A stretch of 64,000 nt of DNA from a virus (IMGVR_UViG_3300011115_000949:1-64000), one strand, 5' to 3'. Positions 18,409 through 26,097 are shown, counted from the stretch's first letter. The notes: generated by a model not told the origin, from the letters alone. Numbers and translations are program-made.

Positions 18409-18690
18409 TTATTGTGTTTTAGTTGTATCTATTATTTGTTTTGTTTCTTCTATTTTAATGGGTTCTACAGTAGATTGTACTGAGGCGATTTTAATTTTTT
18501 TAGATTTAGGTTTTTCTATAAACACTGTATCTCTAATAACTGTAGGTTGTTTTATTTCTATAGGTTCAGTGTATGTAGGTGTTTCGTTTAATTTATGTTT
18601 TACATACATTGTAATTATTATTGATATAATCACTATAAACACAGCTACAATAGCCATTCCTGTATAATATAATTTATCAAACTTGCTCAC
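18409..18690 (-). CDS. Single-span membrane protein with a periplasm-type tail
   Basis: The 93-residue protein has one N-terminal transmembrane segment (about residues 10-30, GMAIVAVFIVIISIIITMYV) and a lysine/threonine/proline-rich tail of about 60 residues. This is the topology of inner-membrane spanin subunits. It has a lipoprotein candidate at 19166, one gene away. No domain is recognised. Confidence 0.6.
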   Translation of the reverse strand: MSKFDKLYYTGMAIVAVFIVIISIIITMYVKHKLNETPTYTEPIEIKQPTVIRDTVFIEKPKSKKIKIASVQSTVEPIKIEETKQIIDTTKTQ

Positions 18691-19096
18691 GACGTATAGT
18701 TTTAAAAATGTTAGACAATGAATGCTTTACATTAGAACGTATTTCGTTTTCCATTGCTTCCCTACGTTTTTCTACTTCTACATCAAACATTTTAGTAAGA
18801 CGTTCCATGGGTTTACCCCATAAATCAATATGATAACTGTACTGGTGATTTACAATTGTGATTTGATTGTGTTCTATAATTATAAATAGTTGTTTATCGT
18901 CGCTTTCAATATAACGTTTGCCTGAGATAGGTGACATTAGCATAATGCTATTTTCCTGTCTAATTAGTGCTCTACAAATTGAAAAACATTCCCTTTCGTA
19001 TTCATGGGATGTTTTTACTTTACCAGTATAATTTGTCCAATAAATGCTTTTTAAAGCTACTCTTTGTAGAAATCGTTTGATTCTATGTTTGTTCAC
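18677..19096 (-). CDS. Hypothetical protein (GTG start)
   Basis: The 139-residue protein starts with GTG at 19096 (MNKHRIKRF). It is rich in charged residues and has no recognised domain. Its end overlaps the next gene by 14 bases. The ATATTTATA motif lies 17 bases upstream, which supports this start. Confidence 0.6.
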   Translation of the reverse strand: MNKHRIKRFLQRVALKSIYWTNYTGKVKTSHEYERECFSICRALIRQENSIMLMSPISGKRYIESDDKQLFIIIEHNQITIVNHQYSYHIDLWGKPMERLTKMFDVEVEKRREAMENEIRSNVKHSLSNIFKTIRREQV

Positions 19097-19112
19097 AACT
19101 TTTATTTTATAA

Positions 19113-19121
19113 TATAAATAT
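19113..19121 (-). promoter_or_regulatory. ATATTTATA motif upstream of the GTG-start gene
   Basis: The coding strand reads ATATTTATATTATAAAATAA, ending 17 bases before the start codon at 19096. Confidence 0.45.
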
Positions 19122-19130
19122 AAATTAAGA

Positions 19131-19143
19131 GGCTTTGAAAGCC
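19131..19143 (-). terminator. Hairpin at a gene junction, weak terminator candidate
   Basis: GGCTT-TCA-AAGCC on the coding strand forms a 5-bp stem between the lipoprotein stop and the ATATTTATA motif. There is no strong U-tract. The 17 bases TTGAAAGCCAAATTTTA on the plus strand recur exactly at the 26.1 kb junction. Confidence 0.35.
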
Positions 19144-19165
19144 AAATTTTATTTAATTTTTATAA

Positions 19166-19426
19166 CTATCTTGGAAGTGTTAACATTAATGTATCTCCTG
19201 AACTATATCTTCCAGTAGTATCAATAATTCGTAATCCACCACGTACCCTACTACCTTCAATTCCTTTTAACCAATAAGTACATTCACCATTATCTGAAGC
19301 TGCTGAGTATTTTATTACAAGTTTAAGTTGTTTTTTTCCATTAGTTGTAATGTATAATGGTCTTTTGTTTGGAAATGCAAGACAAGAAACTAATCCAATT
19401 GTAATTAGTGGTAGTAATTTTTTCAT
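19166..19426 (-). CDS. Predicted small lipoprotein
   Basis: The 86-residue protein starts with a lipoprotein signal, MKKLLPLITIGLVSC, with lipobox L-V-S-C at C15. The mature part of about 71 residues is not recognised. Small phage lipoproteins can block receptors (superinfection exclusion) or act as outer-membrane spanins; either is possible here. It sits between thymidylate synthase and a run of small membrane genes. Confidence 0.65.
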   Translation of the reverse strand: MKKLLPLITIGLVSCLAFPNKRPLYITTNGKKQLKLVIKYSAASDNGECTYWLKGIEGSRVRGGLRIIDTTGRYSSGDTLMLTLPR

Positions 19427-19429
19427 AAC

Positions 19430-20545
19430 TTAATTTGATAAAGGTGCTTTAATTGTTGGGTGTGATTGATAGTTTTCTAATGTAAATTGTTCAATATTAT
19501 ATTCAGAAATATCATCCATGTCTCCAATATAATGGTTTGTTTCATCAAAAATATCAATAATTAATTTAGGTAGTTCAAATGGTGTTCGTTCAATTTGTTC
19601 TTTAGCTTGTTCAATATGATTTGAATATAAATGTACATCACCTAAGTTCCCTATTAATTGGTCAGGAACCATGTTAACTTCTTTAGCAATGATTTCAAGT
19701 AGTAAACCATAAGAAGCAATATTAAATGGTAAACCTAAAAATGTATCTACTGAGCGTTGATTCCACATTAAAGAGATTGCTCTGGTTGGGATATTTAATT
19801 CGGTGAAATATTGATGTATATTAGGGACTTTAATATCAAGAGGAACCATAGTAGAGTCTAATCTTTCAATATACATCACATACCTTTCTTCAAAACTCAA
19901 CTCTCTTGTATAAACTTGAAATCCATAATGACAAGGTGGAAGAACCATTTGGTCTAATTCACCTACATTCCAAGCTGAAACCATTAATCTTCTACTATCG
20001 GGATTTGTTTTGAGTTCGTTGATTAGGTTTTGGATTTGGTCTATGTGACCATAGTAACTATATAAAGTTTCTTTTTTTCCTTGATACGCGTAATCTTCTC
20101 TTTTAATTGATTCCCATTTTCTCCATTGTTTACCGTATATCGGTCCTAATTCACCCCACTTCTTTGCAAACTCATCATCTGTTTTGATTTTGTTGATGAA
20201 TTCTTCTTTTGTTTTTGGTAAGTCAATTGCTGGAATAAGTTGTAAATTATTCGCAATTATTTTTTTTGAGTAGTTAGCCCAAGCATCACCATTCCAAATA
20301 TGACAACCATTATCAACTAAATACTTAATGTTAGTATCACCTCTTAAGAACCAAAGTAATTCAGTAACCATTGTTTTCCAAGCCATTTTTTTAGTTGTGA
20401 GTAATGGAAACCCATCTTTCATGTTATGACGGATTTGTCTTCCAAATACTGAAATAGTACCAGTACCAGTGCGGTCTTGTTTTGTAACTCCATTATCTAA
20501 AATGTCTTGTAGTAGTGCTTGATATTGTTTATCTAGGTTGTTCAT
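19430..20545 (-). CDS. thyA: Thymidylate synthase ThyA
   Basis: The protein has 371 residues, longer than the 264-residue E. coli enzyme because of an insertion at about 95-170. The catalytic cysteine is C205 in VLPPCHYGFQ, preceded by DSRRLMVSAWN and followed by the conserved LPFNIASYGLLL and GDVHLYSNH segments. It methylates dUMP to dTMP using methylene-tetrahydrofolate. It lies in the same operon as FolE and other nucleotide genes. Confidence 0.96.
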   Translation of the reverse strand: MNNLDKQYQALLQDILDNGVTKQDRTGTGTISVFGRQIRHNMKDGFPLLTTKKMAWKTMVTELLWFLRGDTNIKYLVDNGCHIWNGDAWANYSKKIIANNLQLIPAIDLPKTKEEFINKIKTDDEFAKKWGELGPIYGKQWRKWESIKREDYAYQGKKETLYSYYGHIDQIQNLINELKTNPDSRRLMVSAWNVGELDQMVLPPCHYGFQVYTRELSFEERYVMYIERLDSTMVPLDIKVPNIHQYFTELNIPTRAISLMWNQRSVDTFLGLPFNIASYGLLLEIIAKEVNMVPDQLIGNLGDVHLYSNHIEQAKEQIERTPFELPKLIIDIFDETNHYIGDMDDISEYNIEQFTLENYQSHPTIKAPLSN

Positions 20546-20547
20546 AT

Positions 20548-21024
20548 TTATTTTTTAGGTCGTCCTCTTTTACGACCAAGTTGTACATGTATTCTTTTAT
20601 AAAAATTTAATTTACAATAATTGTATAAATCCTCCAATGTACCTGTACATTTGTCTACAGCTTCATCATAATCCATATCGCCCATAATAAATTCATTTAT
20701 AAATGCTTGTTTAATAGCATTAAGGCGAGCGGTTTCGTCTTTTACAAAATCATCCCTTAAACGTTTTCTTCTTTCTACGTGTATTGTAGCATCATCTCCT
20801 TTTTTATAAATTTCATTCAGTTCCATTTCACAATGCTGCAACTGCCAGAAATAATGAGAAAAATCAAAGTCACCGTTTCGGATTTTGTCCCACAGTGGAT
20901 CGTCTTTATGAAGTGGTTTATTAATTAAATCCCATTTCCTCCACCAAAAAAACTGATTGTATTTTAGTGGTTTGAGCTTCAACATGTTCTGCTCTATGAT
21001 TTCTTTTGGATGTGTTTTTATCAT
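20548..21024 (-). CDS. Hypothetical protein ending in an AT-hook-like motif
   Basis: The 158-residue protein is helical and charged and ends in LGRKRGRPKK. The R-G-R-P core is the AT-hook used to bind the minor groove of A/T-rich DNA, which would suit this genome. No other domain is recognised. Confidence 0.6.
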   Translation of the reverse strand: MIKTHPKEIIEQNMLKLKPLKYNQFFWWRKWDLINKPLHKDDPLWDKIRNGDFDFSHYFWQLQHCEMELNEIYKKGDDATIHVERRKRLRDDFVKDETARLNAIKQAFINEFIMGDMDYDEAVDKCTGTLEDLYNYCKLNFYKRIHVQLGRKRGRPKK

Positions 21025-21065
21025 AACCTTTATTTACTATAAATGTACGAAAAAGAGTTTTGAAC

Positions 21066-21701
21066 TCAAAACTCCTTTCCATTCTTTGCTATAGCATGTA
21101 AAAATTCTTCTCTAATCATGTTGTTAGGTTCCATAAACACACCACTAAATTTATTAGTAGTCATAGTTGATGTAGGGTGTTTAATACCACGATTTGAACA
21201 ACACATATGTTTAGATGCAATACTAACCGCTACTGATCCACATTCTAATTTTCTTGCTAGAAAATCATGTATTTGTTGTGTAAGTGATTCTTGCATCTGA
21301 GGACGACGAGCAAACCAATCTACAACACGATTTAATTTGGATAATCCTACTACTTTATCTTTAGGTACGTATGCTACTGAGGCATAACCTGTAAATGGTA
21401 AGTTGTGGTGAGCACAAAGTGATACCACAGGGATACCTGTTTGAATAACTACACCTGTATAATTTTCTTCATTTGGAAATACAGTCATAGATGGTTCATC
21501 AGATATAGATCCTATAACCAAATCTTTTAACCATGCTTTTGCTACACGGCGGGGTGTATCAATTGTTTGAGGATCCTGTGTATAATCGAATCCCATTGAC
21601 TTTAAAAAATTACCGTAATGTTTAGATGCGGTTTTAATCATCTTTTCTACCTCTTTAGGTGTGCGAGGTTGGTTTTCGTTTGCTTTGTTTATGTAATTCA
21701 T
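21066..21701 (-). CDS. folE: GTP cyclohydrolase I FolE
   Basis: The protein has 211 residues. SLCAHHNLPF (95-103) and KHMCCSNRGI (164-173) supply the zinc ligands (C96, H99, C167) and the catalytic region. It converts GTP to dihydroneopterin triphosphate, the first step of both folate and 7-deazaguanine synthesis. With QueD, QueE, QueC and DpdA nearby, the second use is the likely one here. Confidence 0.95.
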   Translation of the reverse strand: MNYINKANENQPRTPKEVEKMIKTASKHYGNFLKSMGFDYTQDPQTIDTPRRVAKAWLKDLVIGSISDEPSMTVFPNEENYTGVVIQTGIPVVSLCAHHNLPFTGYASVAYVPKDKVVGLSKLNRVVDWFARRPQMQESLTQQIHDFLARKLECGSVAVSIASKHMCCSNRGIKHPTSTMTTNKFSGVFMEPNNMIREEFLHAIAKNGKEF

Positions 21702-21725
21702 ACTGTAAATGTAAAATTGTTTTTT

Positions 21726-22205
21726 CTATTCTTCAAGTGTAAATGGTAAATTTCGATTAAAGCCTTTAGAGTCATCTAAACCATAACCATATACAAAACT
21801 ACCCTCAGCTAATTCAATACCATAAATCAAATCGGGGTGATCTGATCCGATGCGTTTGAATAGTGCTACAGGAATAACTTTTTTAGGTTCATGTTTAGAT
21901 AAATGTTTGATTAGGTATTTTAATGTTTTACCTGAATCGTAAATATCATCTATTAGATATACTATTTTGTCTTTGATATCTATTTCAATATCTTTTGTTA
22001 ATTTAAGTTTACCCTGTCTAATTCCGTTATAGGATTTTACTCTGATAAAGTCTATTTTAGCTTCAACACAATCTATGTTTTTAATTAAGTCTGAAAAGAA
22101 CATAAATGCCCCATTCAATACACAAATAAAAACTGCGTGTTGTTGAAAACCTATTTCCTTAGAAATGTTTTTAATACTCTGTCCAAGCTGCTCCTGAGTC
22201 GTCAT
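21726..22205 (-). CDS. hpt: Hypoxanthine-type phosphoribosyltransferase
   Basis: The 159-residue protein shows the PRPP-binding loop YLIDDIYDSGKTL (83-94) and the upstream VLNGAFMFFSDL, typical of HPRT (hypoxanthine/guanine phosphoribosyltransferase). It would recycle purine bases released from degraded host DNA. It overlaps the thioredoxin gene by 35 bases. Confidence 0.85.
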   Translation of the reverse strand: MTTQEQLGQSIKNISKEIGFQQHAVFICVLNGAFMFFSDLIKNIDCVEAKIDFIRVKSYNGIRQGKLKLTKDIEIDIKDKIVYLIDDIYDSGKTLKYLIKHLSKHEPKKVIPVALFKRIGSDHPDLIYGIELAEGSFVYGYGLDDSKGFNRNLPFTLEE

Positions 22206-22446
22206 TGTCGTTTATGTATTCTTCTATTGATCTTCCACCAGATAATTTTTCTAGTATTTCTTCGTTTTCACCTACTATAATCATTGTGGGTAAAAATTCA
22301 ATATCTAATTTATCAAAAATGTCACTGTTTTCTTCATTGTCTTCCATCCAAATAACGTTGTTAGTTTTTTCAAAACGTTTAATTAATGGTTTTATTTGTT
22401 GACATGCACCACAATGGCTACCATAAAAAAATATAAAGTTTTTCAT
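22171..22446 (-). CDS. Thioredoxin-like protein (CGAC active site)
   Basis: The start chosen is ATG at 22446 (MKNFIFFYGSHCGACQQ). The upstream in-frame start at 22470 lies inside the preceding gene and adds residues unlike the family. C12-G-A-C15 is the redox site, FLPTMIIV provides the cis-proline. It could reduce the phage ribonucleotide reductase (C-terminal CISC) or other partners. Confidence 0.75.
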   Translation of the reverse strand: MKNFIFFYGSHCGACQQIKPLIKRFEKTNNVIWMEDNEENSDIFDKLDIEFLPTMIIVGENEEILEKLSGGRSIEEYINDNDDSGAAWTEY

Positions 22447-22447
22447 A

Positions 22448-23230
22448 TTATACTCCTCGTTTAGTATCAAATGCGATTATGTGTTCACGACCTGTAAAAT
22501 TGTATCCGTTTTCAGTACAAAAATCAATTACCATAGGATAAACTCGAACTAATTCATCTCTGTTATCTCCTGGAGGCATGATCCATGTTTTGTTTTTAGG
22601 GATATTCATTTCAATTCTAAATGCTTCTATTTCATCCCATATTTCGGGCATTTCAATAGGGTTACAAACAGGTTTAAAATGGTAGTCTTTGTGGTATGCT
22701 AAAGATTGTTTGATTGCTTCTTTATTTAAACGAAGTTTTTCGTGTTGAAGAATCATATCTTCACCTACAACAGAACCCTTAGGTGTAAGTATACCTAATT
22801 CAGGAATTGAATTTGAAAATTTAGGAGATAAAGATATTAAATCAATAGGATAATCTGTTTCAATAAAATGACTACCCTCAGTTTCAATTGTAATTACAAT
22901 GCCTCGTTCGTGAGCAAAGTGTGTTAATTCGTTTACTAGGTTAGGGTGCATTGTTGGACTACCACCTGTTAACATCATTTCTTTAATATCAGGTCTTTCA
23001 TCATACATTTTAATAATGTCATTAAATGAAAATCCTCCCTTTTCAGGGTGTATACTTGTGTACCAAGAATCACACCATCCACCTTCACCAAACCAGCACC
23101 TGTGAGTACAACCAGTTGTACGAATAGCTACTGTTGGGAATCCGTTACGAGATCCTTCACTCTGAACACAATAGTAGAGTTCTACAATTGGTAATTTTTT
23201 GTCGTAATCAGTTAGACGATTTGGTTTCAT
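22448..23230 (-). CDS. queE: 7-carboxy-7-deazaguanine synthase QueE
   Basis: The protein has 260 residues. It is a radical SAM enzyme: RTTGCTHRC then GGWCDSWYT places the cluster cysteines at C41, C45 and C53. The spacing is C-x3-C-x7-C, with five extra residues (FGEGG) before the last cysteine compared with the usual C-x3-C-x2-C. The SAM-binding GGEP is GGSP here (89-92). It turns 6-carboxytetrahydropterin into 7-carboxy-7-deazaguanine, between QueD and QueC in the pathway. Confidence 0.92.
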   Translation of the reverse strand: MKPNRLTDYDKKLPIVELYYCVQSEGSRNGFPTVAIRTTGCTHRCWFGEGGWCDSWYTSIHPEKGGFSFNDIIKMYDERPDIKEMMLTGGSPTMHPNLVNELTHFAHERGIVITIETEGSHFIETDYPIDLISLSPKFSNSIPELGILTPKGSVVGEDMILQHEKLRLNKEAIKQSLAYHKDYHFKPVCNPIEMPEIWDEIEAFRIEMNIPKNKTWIMPPGDNRDELVRVYPMVIDFCTENGYNFTGREHIIAFDTKRGV

Positions 23231-23280
23231 AACAATAATTTATTTTAATATTTCCGAATGTGGTAGTGTATGTCCAATAA

Positions 23281-23742
23281 TTATTCTCCATAGCTAGCAC
23301 TATTTCTTTCATGTTCATATACTTCTACTTTAGTAGCTTTAACTCTACCTTCAGTTTCTACTTTTAAAAAGTCATTAATAATTTTATACAAGTATTGAGC
23401 AAAACGTTCACACCCTGTAGCATCTAAAATTCGTAATTGAATTATACCATCTTCATCCATTTGTTTAAAGTGAGGTAAATATGGATCATCTTGAGCAACA
23501 ATTGTAGTATGATCTAAAAGATATGTAAAATAGTCTTTTGGGGACATACCTGCAATTTGAGTTTTAGCACGTTTCATACCTCCAAAATCCCAAACCCAAT
23601 TACGTTCATCAAGTTCACCTTCAAACCATACTCTAAATGATACAGCATAACCATGTAAAAACTTACAATGAGTACTTTCTGCTTTCCATTGACGGAAACA
23701 TGTACTGAATCCGTCAAATAATTTTGTTGATTGAAATTTCAT
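23281..23742 (-). CDS. queD: 6-carboxytetrahydropterin synthase QueD, altered metal site
   Basis: The start is ATG at 23742, overlapping the TGA of the 51-residue gene as ATGA. A longer frame to 23802 would cover that gene. The 153-residue protein keeps the catalytic CKFLHG region (C26, H30), LDHTTI (D77/H78) and the C-terminal E in EVYEHERN. The usual zinc triad H-x(n)-H-x-H is changed: the third ligand is Y32 (HGY instead of HGH), and the first position is within FSTCFRQW with no histidine. A QueD subfamily of this type may exist, so activity cannot be excluded. It converts dihydroneopterin triphosphate to 6-carboxytetrahydropterin. Confidence 0.85.
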   Translation of the reverse strand: MKFQSTKLFDGFSTCFRQWKAESTHCKFLHGYAVSFRVWFEGELDERNWVWDFGGMKRAKTQIAGMSPKDYFTYLLDHTTIVAQDDPYLPHFKQMDEDGIIQLRILDATGCERFAQYLYKIINDFLKVETEGRVKATKVEVYEHERNSASYGE

Positions 23743-23894
23743 ACTAATTCTTCTAATATTCCTATTGATTCGCTTAATGCAAGAACTATAACTGCTCCCC
23801 ATATGTTAAATGGTAACAATATATATCCCATAATACGAATTCCAGATTTAATTAAACTAACAATTAAATGTTTTTTGGGATCTGGGTGTTGCAT
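23739..23894 (-). CDS. 51-residue membrane protein in the que operon
   Basis: From ATG at 23894 the frame reads MQHPDPKKHLIVSLIKSGI, then RIMGYILLPFNIWGAVIVLAL and ESIGILEELV. It ends with TGA at 23739 overlapping the QueD ATG, and begins 1 base after the thioredoxin stop. The hydrophobic centre predicts one or two membrane passes. The tight spacing and start/stop overlap make it a real gene; its function is unknown. Confidence 0.7.
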   Translation of the reverse strand: MQHPDPKKHLIVSLIKSGIRIMGYILLPFNIWGAVIVLALSESIGILEELV

Positions 23895-23895
23895 A

Positions 23896-24147
23896 TTATC
23901 CTATTATTAATTCTTTAACTTTATTTTCAGGTTGAGAACCTACTAAACGTTTAATTTCGTTTCCGTTTTCTAATACAATTAAAGTGGGAACACTTTTAAC
24001 ATTGTATTGTTCTACTAAACTAACGTCATAATCAGTGTCAATATTTGCTAATTTAACACCAACTTGTTTGGATACAGATTCAACAACCGGTTTAAACGAT
24101 TGACATGCTGTACACCACTTTGCAGTAAAAAAGATTACTTGTTTCAT
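23896..24147 (-). CDS. Thioredoxin (WCTAC active site)
   Basis: The 83-residue protein is a compact thioredoxin: TAKWCTACQSF (C12, C15) and the cis-proline VKSVPTLIV. It differs from the second one at 22171 and both lie in the que operon. They may supply electrons to NrdAB or to steps of the deazaguanine pathway; this is inferred. Confidence 0.85.
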   Translation of the reverse strand: MKQVIFFTAKWCTACQSFKPVVESVSKQVGVKLANIDTDYDVSLVEQYNVKSVPTLIVLENGNEIKRLVGSQPENKVKELIIG

Positions 24148-24148
24148 A

Positions 24149-25051
24149 TTATTTATTTTTATGTTGTTCTAATATTCTATTTGTATGTTCTACTACTATT
24201 TCCCAACTAACGGGTCCTGTTTCGTTTGCATATTCTACTGGATCAGGACGACCTAGTTTTATAAATGCTTCTATACGTTCTACTGATGATGCTGATTTGT
24301 AATCTGAGTACCATTTGTAGTATCCTTGATTTATTAGTCCAACATTCTTTATTGTACCTCCATCATTAGGACCTACTTCAATACAAATTGGTTTGTATGA
24401 TGTGTTAGTACGTTTGTATACTTCATCAAAATCAACACCTAATGTTTCACAACATTTTAAACCATCTTCTAAAATAGAAAATTTATTTCCTTCCATATAT
24501 GGAGCATAAAAATCTACCTTTTCACTATTCCAATTTCCAATTTTAAAAGCATGTAAATCTGCTTGTCTAAATTCTTCAGTTGTGTCGGGGTAAATAGTAT
24601 GGTCACCACTATGCAGACCTAAAGCTATAATACATTCAGTATTCTTTTGTTCAGCAATTGATAAAGCTACTGCTTGAATAATAGAACTAAATATTTTATT
24701 ACGATTAGGTACTACTGTAGCTTTCATATTTTCTTCAGCGTAGTGACCTTCAGGAACTTCATCCCCACCTGTTACAAGTGCTGAATTAAGTAATTGGCTC
24801 AATCCATCAAGTTTAATTACTTGGTAAGTGATTGGGAAATATTTACCAAATTCATCCCCTCTGTGATTTGATTCACTATAATTACTATTCAAATAATTAA
24901 CTAATTCTTTAGCACGTTCTAATTCTACATTATGTTTTTGACCATAATCAAATGATAATGCTGTAACTTCATAGCCGTTGGCAAGTAGATGAAGCAATAA
25001 TGTGGAGCTGTCCATTCCTCCACTTAATGATAATACTGCTTGTTTGTTCAT
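24149..25051 (-). CDS. queC: 7-cyano-7-deazaguanine synthase QueC without its zinc site
   Basis: The protein has 300 residues (E. coli about 230). The ATP-pyrophosphatase loop SGGMDSS (10-16) and VVPNRNKIF (114-122) are intact, and the C-terminal block VERIEAFIKLGRPDP aligns with the family. All four zinc cysteines of QueC appear replaced. The S-C-Y position is T-S-Y (S219), and the C-x-x-C-x-x-C position reads DYKSASS (D251, S254, S257). About 30 extra residues separate the two parts. The family makes preQ0 from carboxy-deazaguanine via the amide ADG with two rounds of ATP and ammonia. The consequence of losing zinc is unknown; an enzyme that stops at ADG is one possibility. Confidence 0.85.
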   Translation of the reverse strand: MNKQAVLSLSGGMDSSTLLLHLLANGYEVTALSFDYGQKHNVELERAKELVNYLNSNYSESNHRGDEFGKYFPITYQVIKLDGLSQLLNSALVTGGDEVPEGHYAEENMKATVVPNRNKIFSSIIQAVALSIAEQKNTECIIALGLHSGDHTIYPDTTEEFRQADLHAFKIGNWNSEKVDFYAPYMEGNKFSILEDGLKCCETLGVDFDEVYKRTNTSYKPICIEVGPNDGGTIKNVGLINQGYYKWYSDYKSASSVERIEAFIKLGRPDPVEYANETGPVSWEIVVEHTNRILEQHKNK

Positions 25052-25052
25052 A

Positions 25053-25268
25053 TTATAATGGAAAATTGTCTATTGGTAATGAATTAAAATATTCCTGTAG
25101 GAATGATTTTTTATACAGGATAACTTTACCTGTATATTTTCGATTTGAGATATCTCTCAATTGGTACGGTTGGCTTCGAAGCTTACATGCTTCAAATACT
25201 TCTTTACCTAGGGTTGTACCTGCGGGTTTTCCTAGGTAGTCAAATAGTGATAAAAATTCTTCGTTCAT
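25053..25268 (-). CDS. Hypothetical protein between dpdA and queC
   Basis: The start is ATG at 25268 (MNEEFLSLFDYLGKPAG), since the extended frame to 25310 overlaps dpdA with unlikely residues. The 71-residue protein is not recognised. Position between the transglycosylase-like gene and queC suggests a link to the modification pathway, but nothing in the sequence shows it. Confidence 0.6.
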   Translation of the reverse strand: MNEEFLSLFDYLGKPAGTTLGKEVFEACKLRSQPYQLRDISNRKYTGKVILYKKSFLQEYFNSLPIDNFPL

Positions 25269-25281
25269 ATTGTAAATGTAA

Positions 25282-26097
25282 TTAATTTTCTTTTGGAGGC
25301 CAATTTTCATGTAAAAAGGCGTGGTTTATTTGTCTAAATTTTAAAATATTGTTGCTTAATCTTCCTTCTGTAAGATATTCTTTATGCATTACCTCGTCTA
25401 TTTTTACTGTAGGTTTATGTTTTAAACCATACATGTTGTAATGCGTTCCCTCAACTGTTGCCATGATTGGGTTAGACGTATCAATTGATTCAATGAAATG
25501 CATCCCATAATACCAGTTAAATTCTTGAGGTAAAGCACAACCTAATAAATGTACTCTATCAAATTTACTTATAATTCCTATGCTATGCATTTTGGTTATG
25601 GTTTGAATACGACCTAATGCTTTACCAAAATTAGGATTTGGATGAGGACATACGTCATTGTAATAAGATGCTCCATAACTGAATGCTATCTTTTTGTATC
25701 CTAAATCTTTGTATGTTTGATAACATTCTACTGCTTCATAGTAAGAAGCAGCTTGGACTACAGCTACTTTAGTTACTCCTTCAGGTAATTCTATTTTAGA
25801 CCATTCACGAGCATTTACTATTGATCTTGTTTTATCTTCCCAAACATCCGGGACAATAAATTCGTTTGGTTTTAATTCGTTAATCCAATACATCAAACGT
25901 TTAGTATCATAGGCGGTACCTAACTCGTGTAATGAGTTATCCATTATGATATAACGTCCTAATGCTTTAGATTTGTAGAAAAAATGTTTGTATTGTTCCT
26001 CTTTATCTAATAAATGAGGTAAACAATAATCGTAATCGTTAAATTCTATGCTTTTATTTAATAAAGCTAAAGGAACTTCATGTGAAACTTTTGTCAT
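25282..26097 (-). CDS. dpdA: DpdA-like DNA guanine transglycosylase (TGT superfamily)
   Basis: The protein has 271 residues. It has the tRNA-guanine transglycosylase fold signs: IIMDNSLHELG (D53, the DSGG-type aspartate), PDVWEDKTRS (83-92), VVQAASYYEAV (113-123), HLLGCALP (183-190) and the putative nucleophile D206 in IESIDTSNP. Phage members of this family (DpdA) exchange guanine in DNA for a 7-deazaguanine precursor. Together with FolE, QueD, QueE and QueC the window encodes the full route. The base inserted depends on what QueC releases. The assignment is by motif and context; sequence is too divergent for certainty. Confidence 0.78.
   Translation of the reverse strand: MTKVSHEVPLALLNKSIEFNDYDYCLPHLLDKEEQYKHFFYKSKALGRYIIMDNSLHELGTAYDTKRLMYWINELKPNEFIVPDVWEDKTRSIVNAREWSKIELPEGVTKVAVVQAASYYEAVECYQTYKDLGYKKIAFSYGASYYNDVCPHPNPNFGKALGRIQTITKMHSIGIISKFDRVHLLGCALPQEFNWYYGMHFIESIDTSNPIMATVEGTHYNMYGLKHKPTVKIDEVMHKEYLTEGRLSNNILKFRQINHAFLHENWPPKEN

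Noticed and set aside
22447-22470. Upstream ATG for the thioredoxin-like gene
   Set aside because: It lies inside queE and adds residues before the typical MKNFIFF start; ATG at 22446 fits spacing and family.
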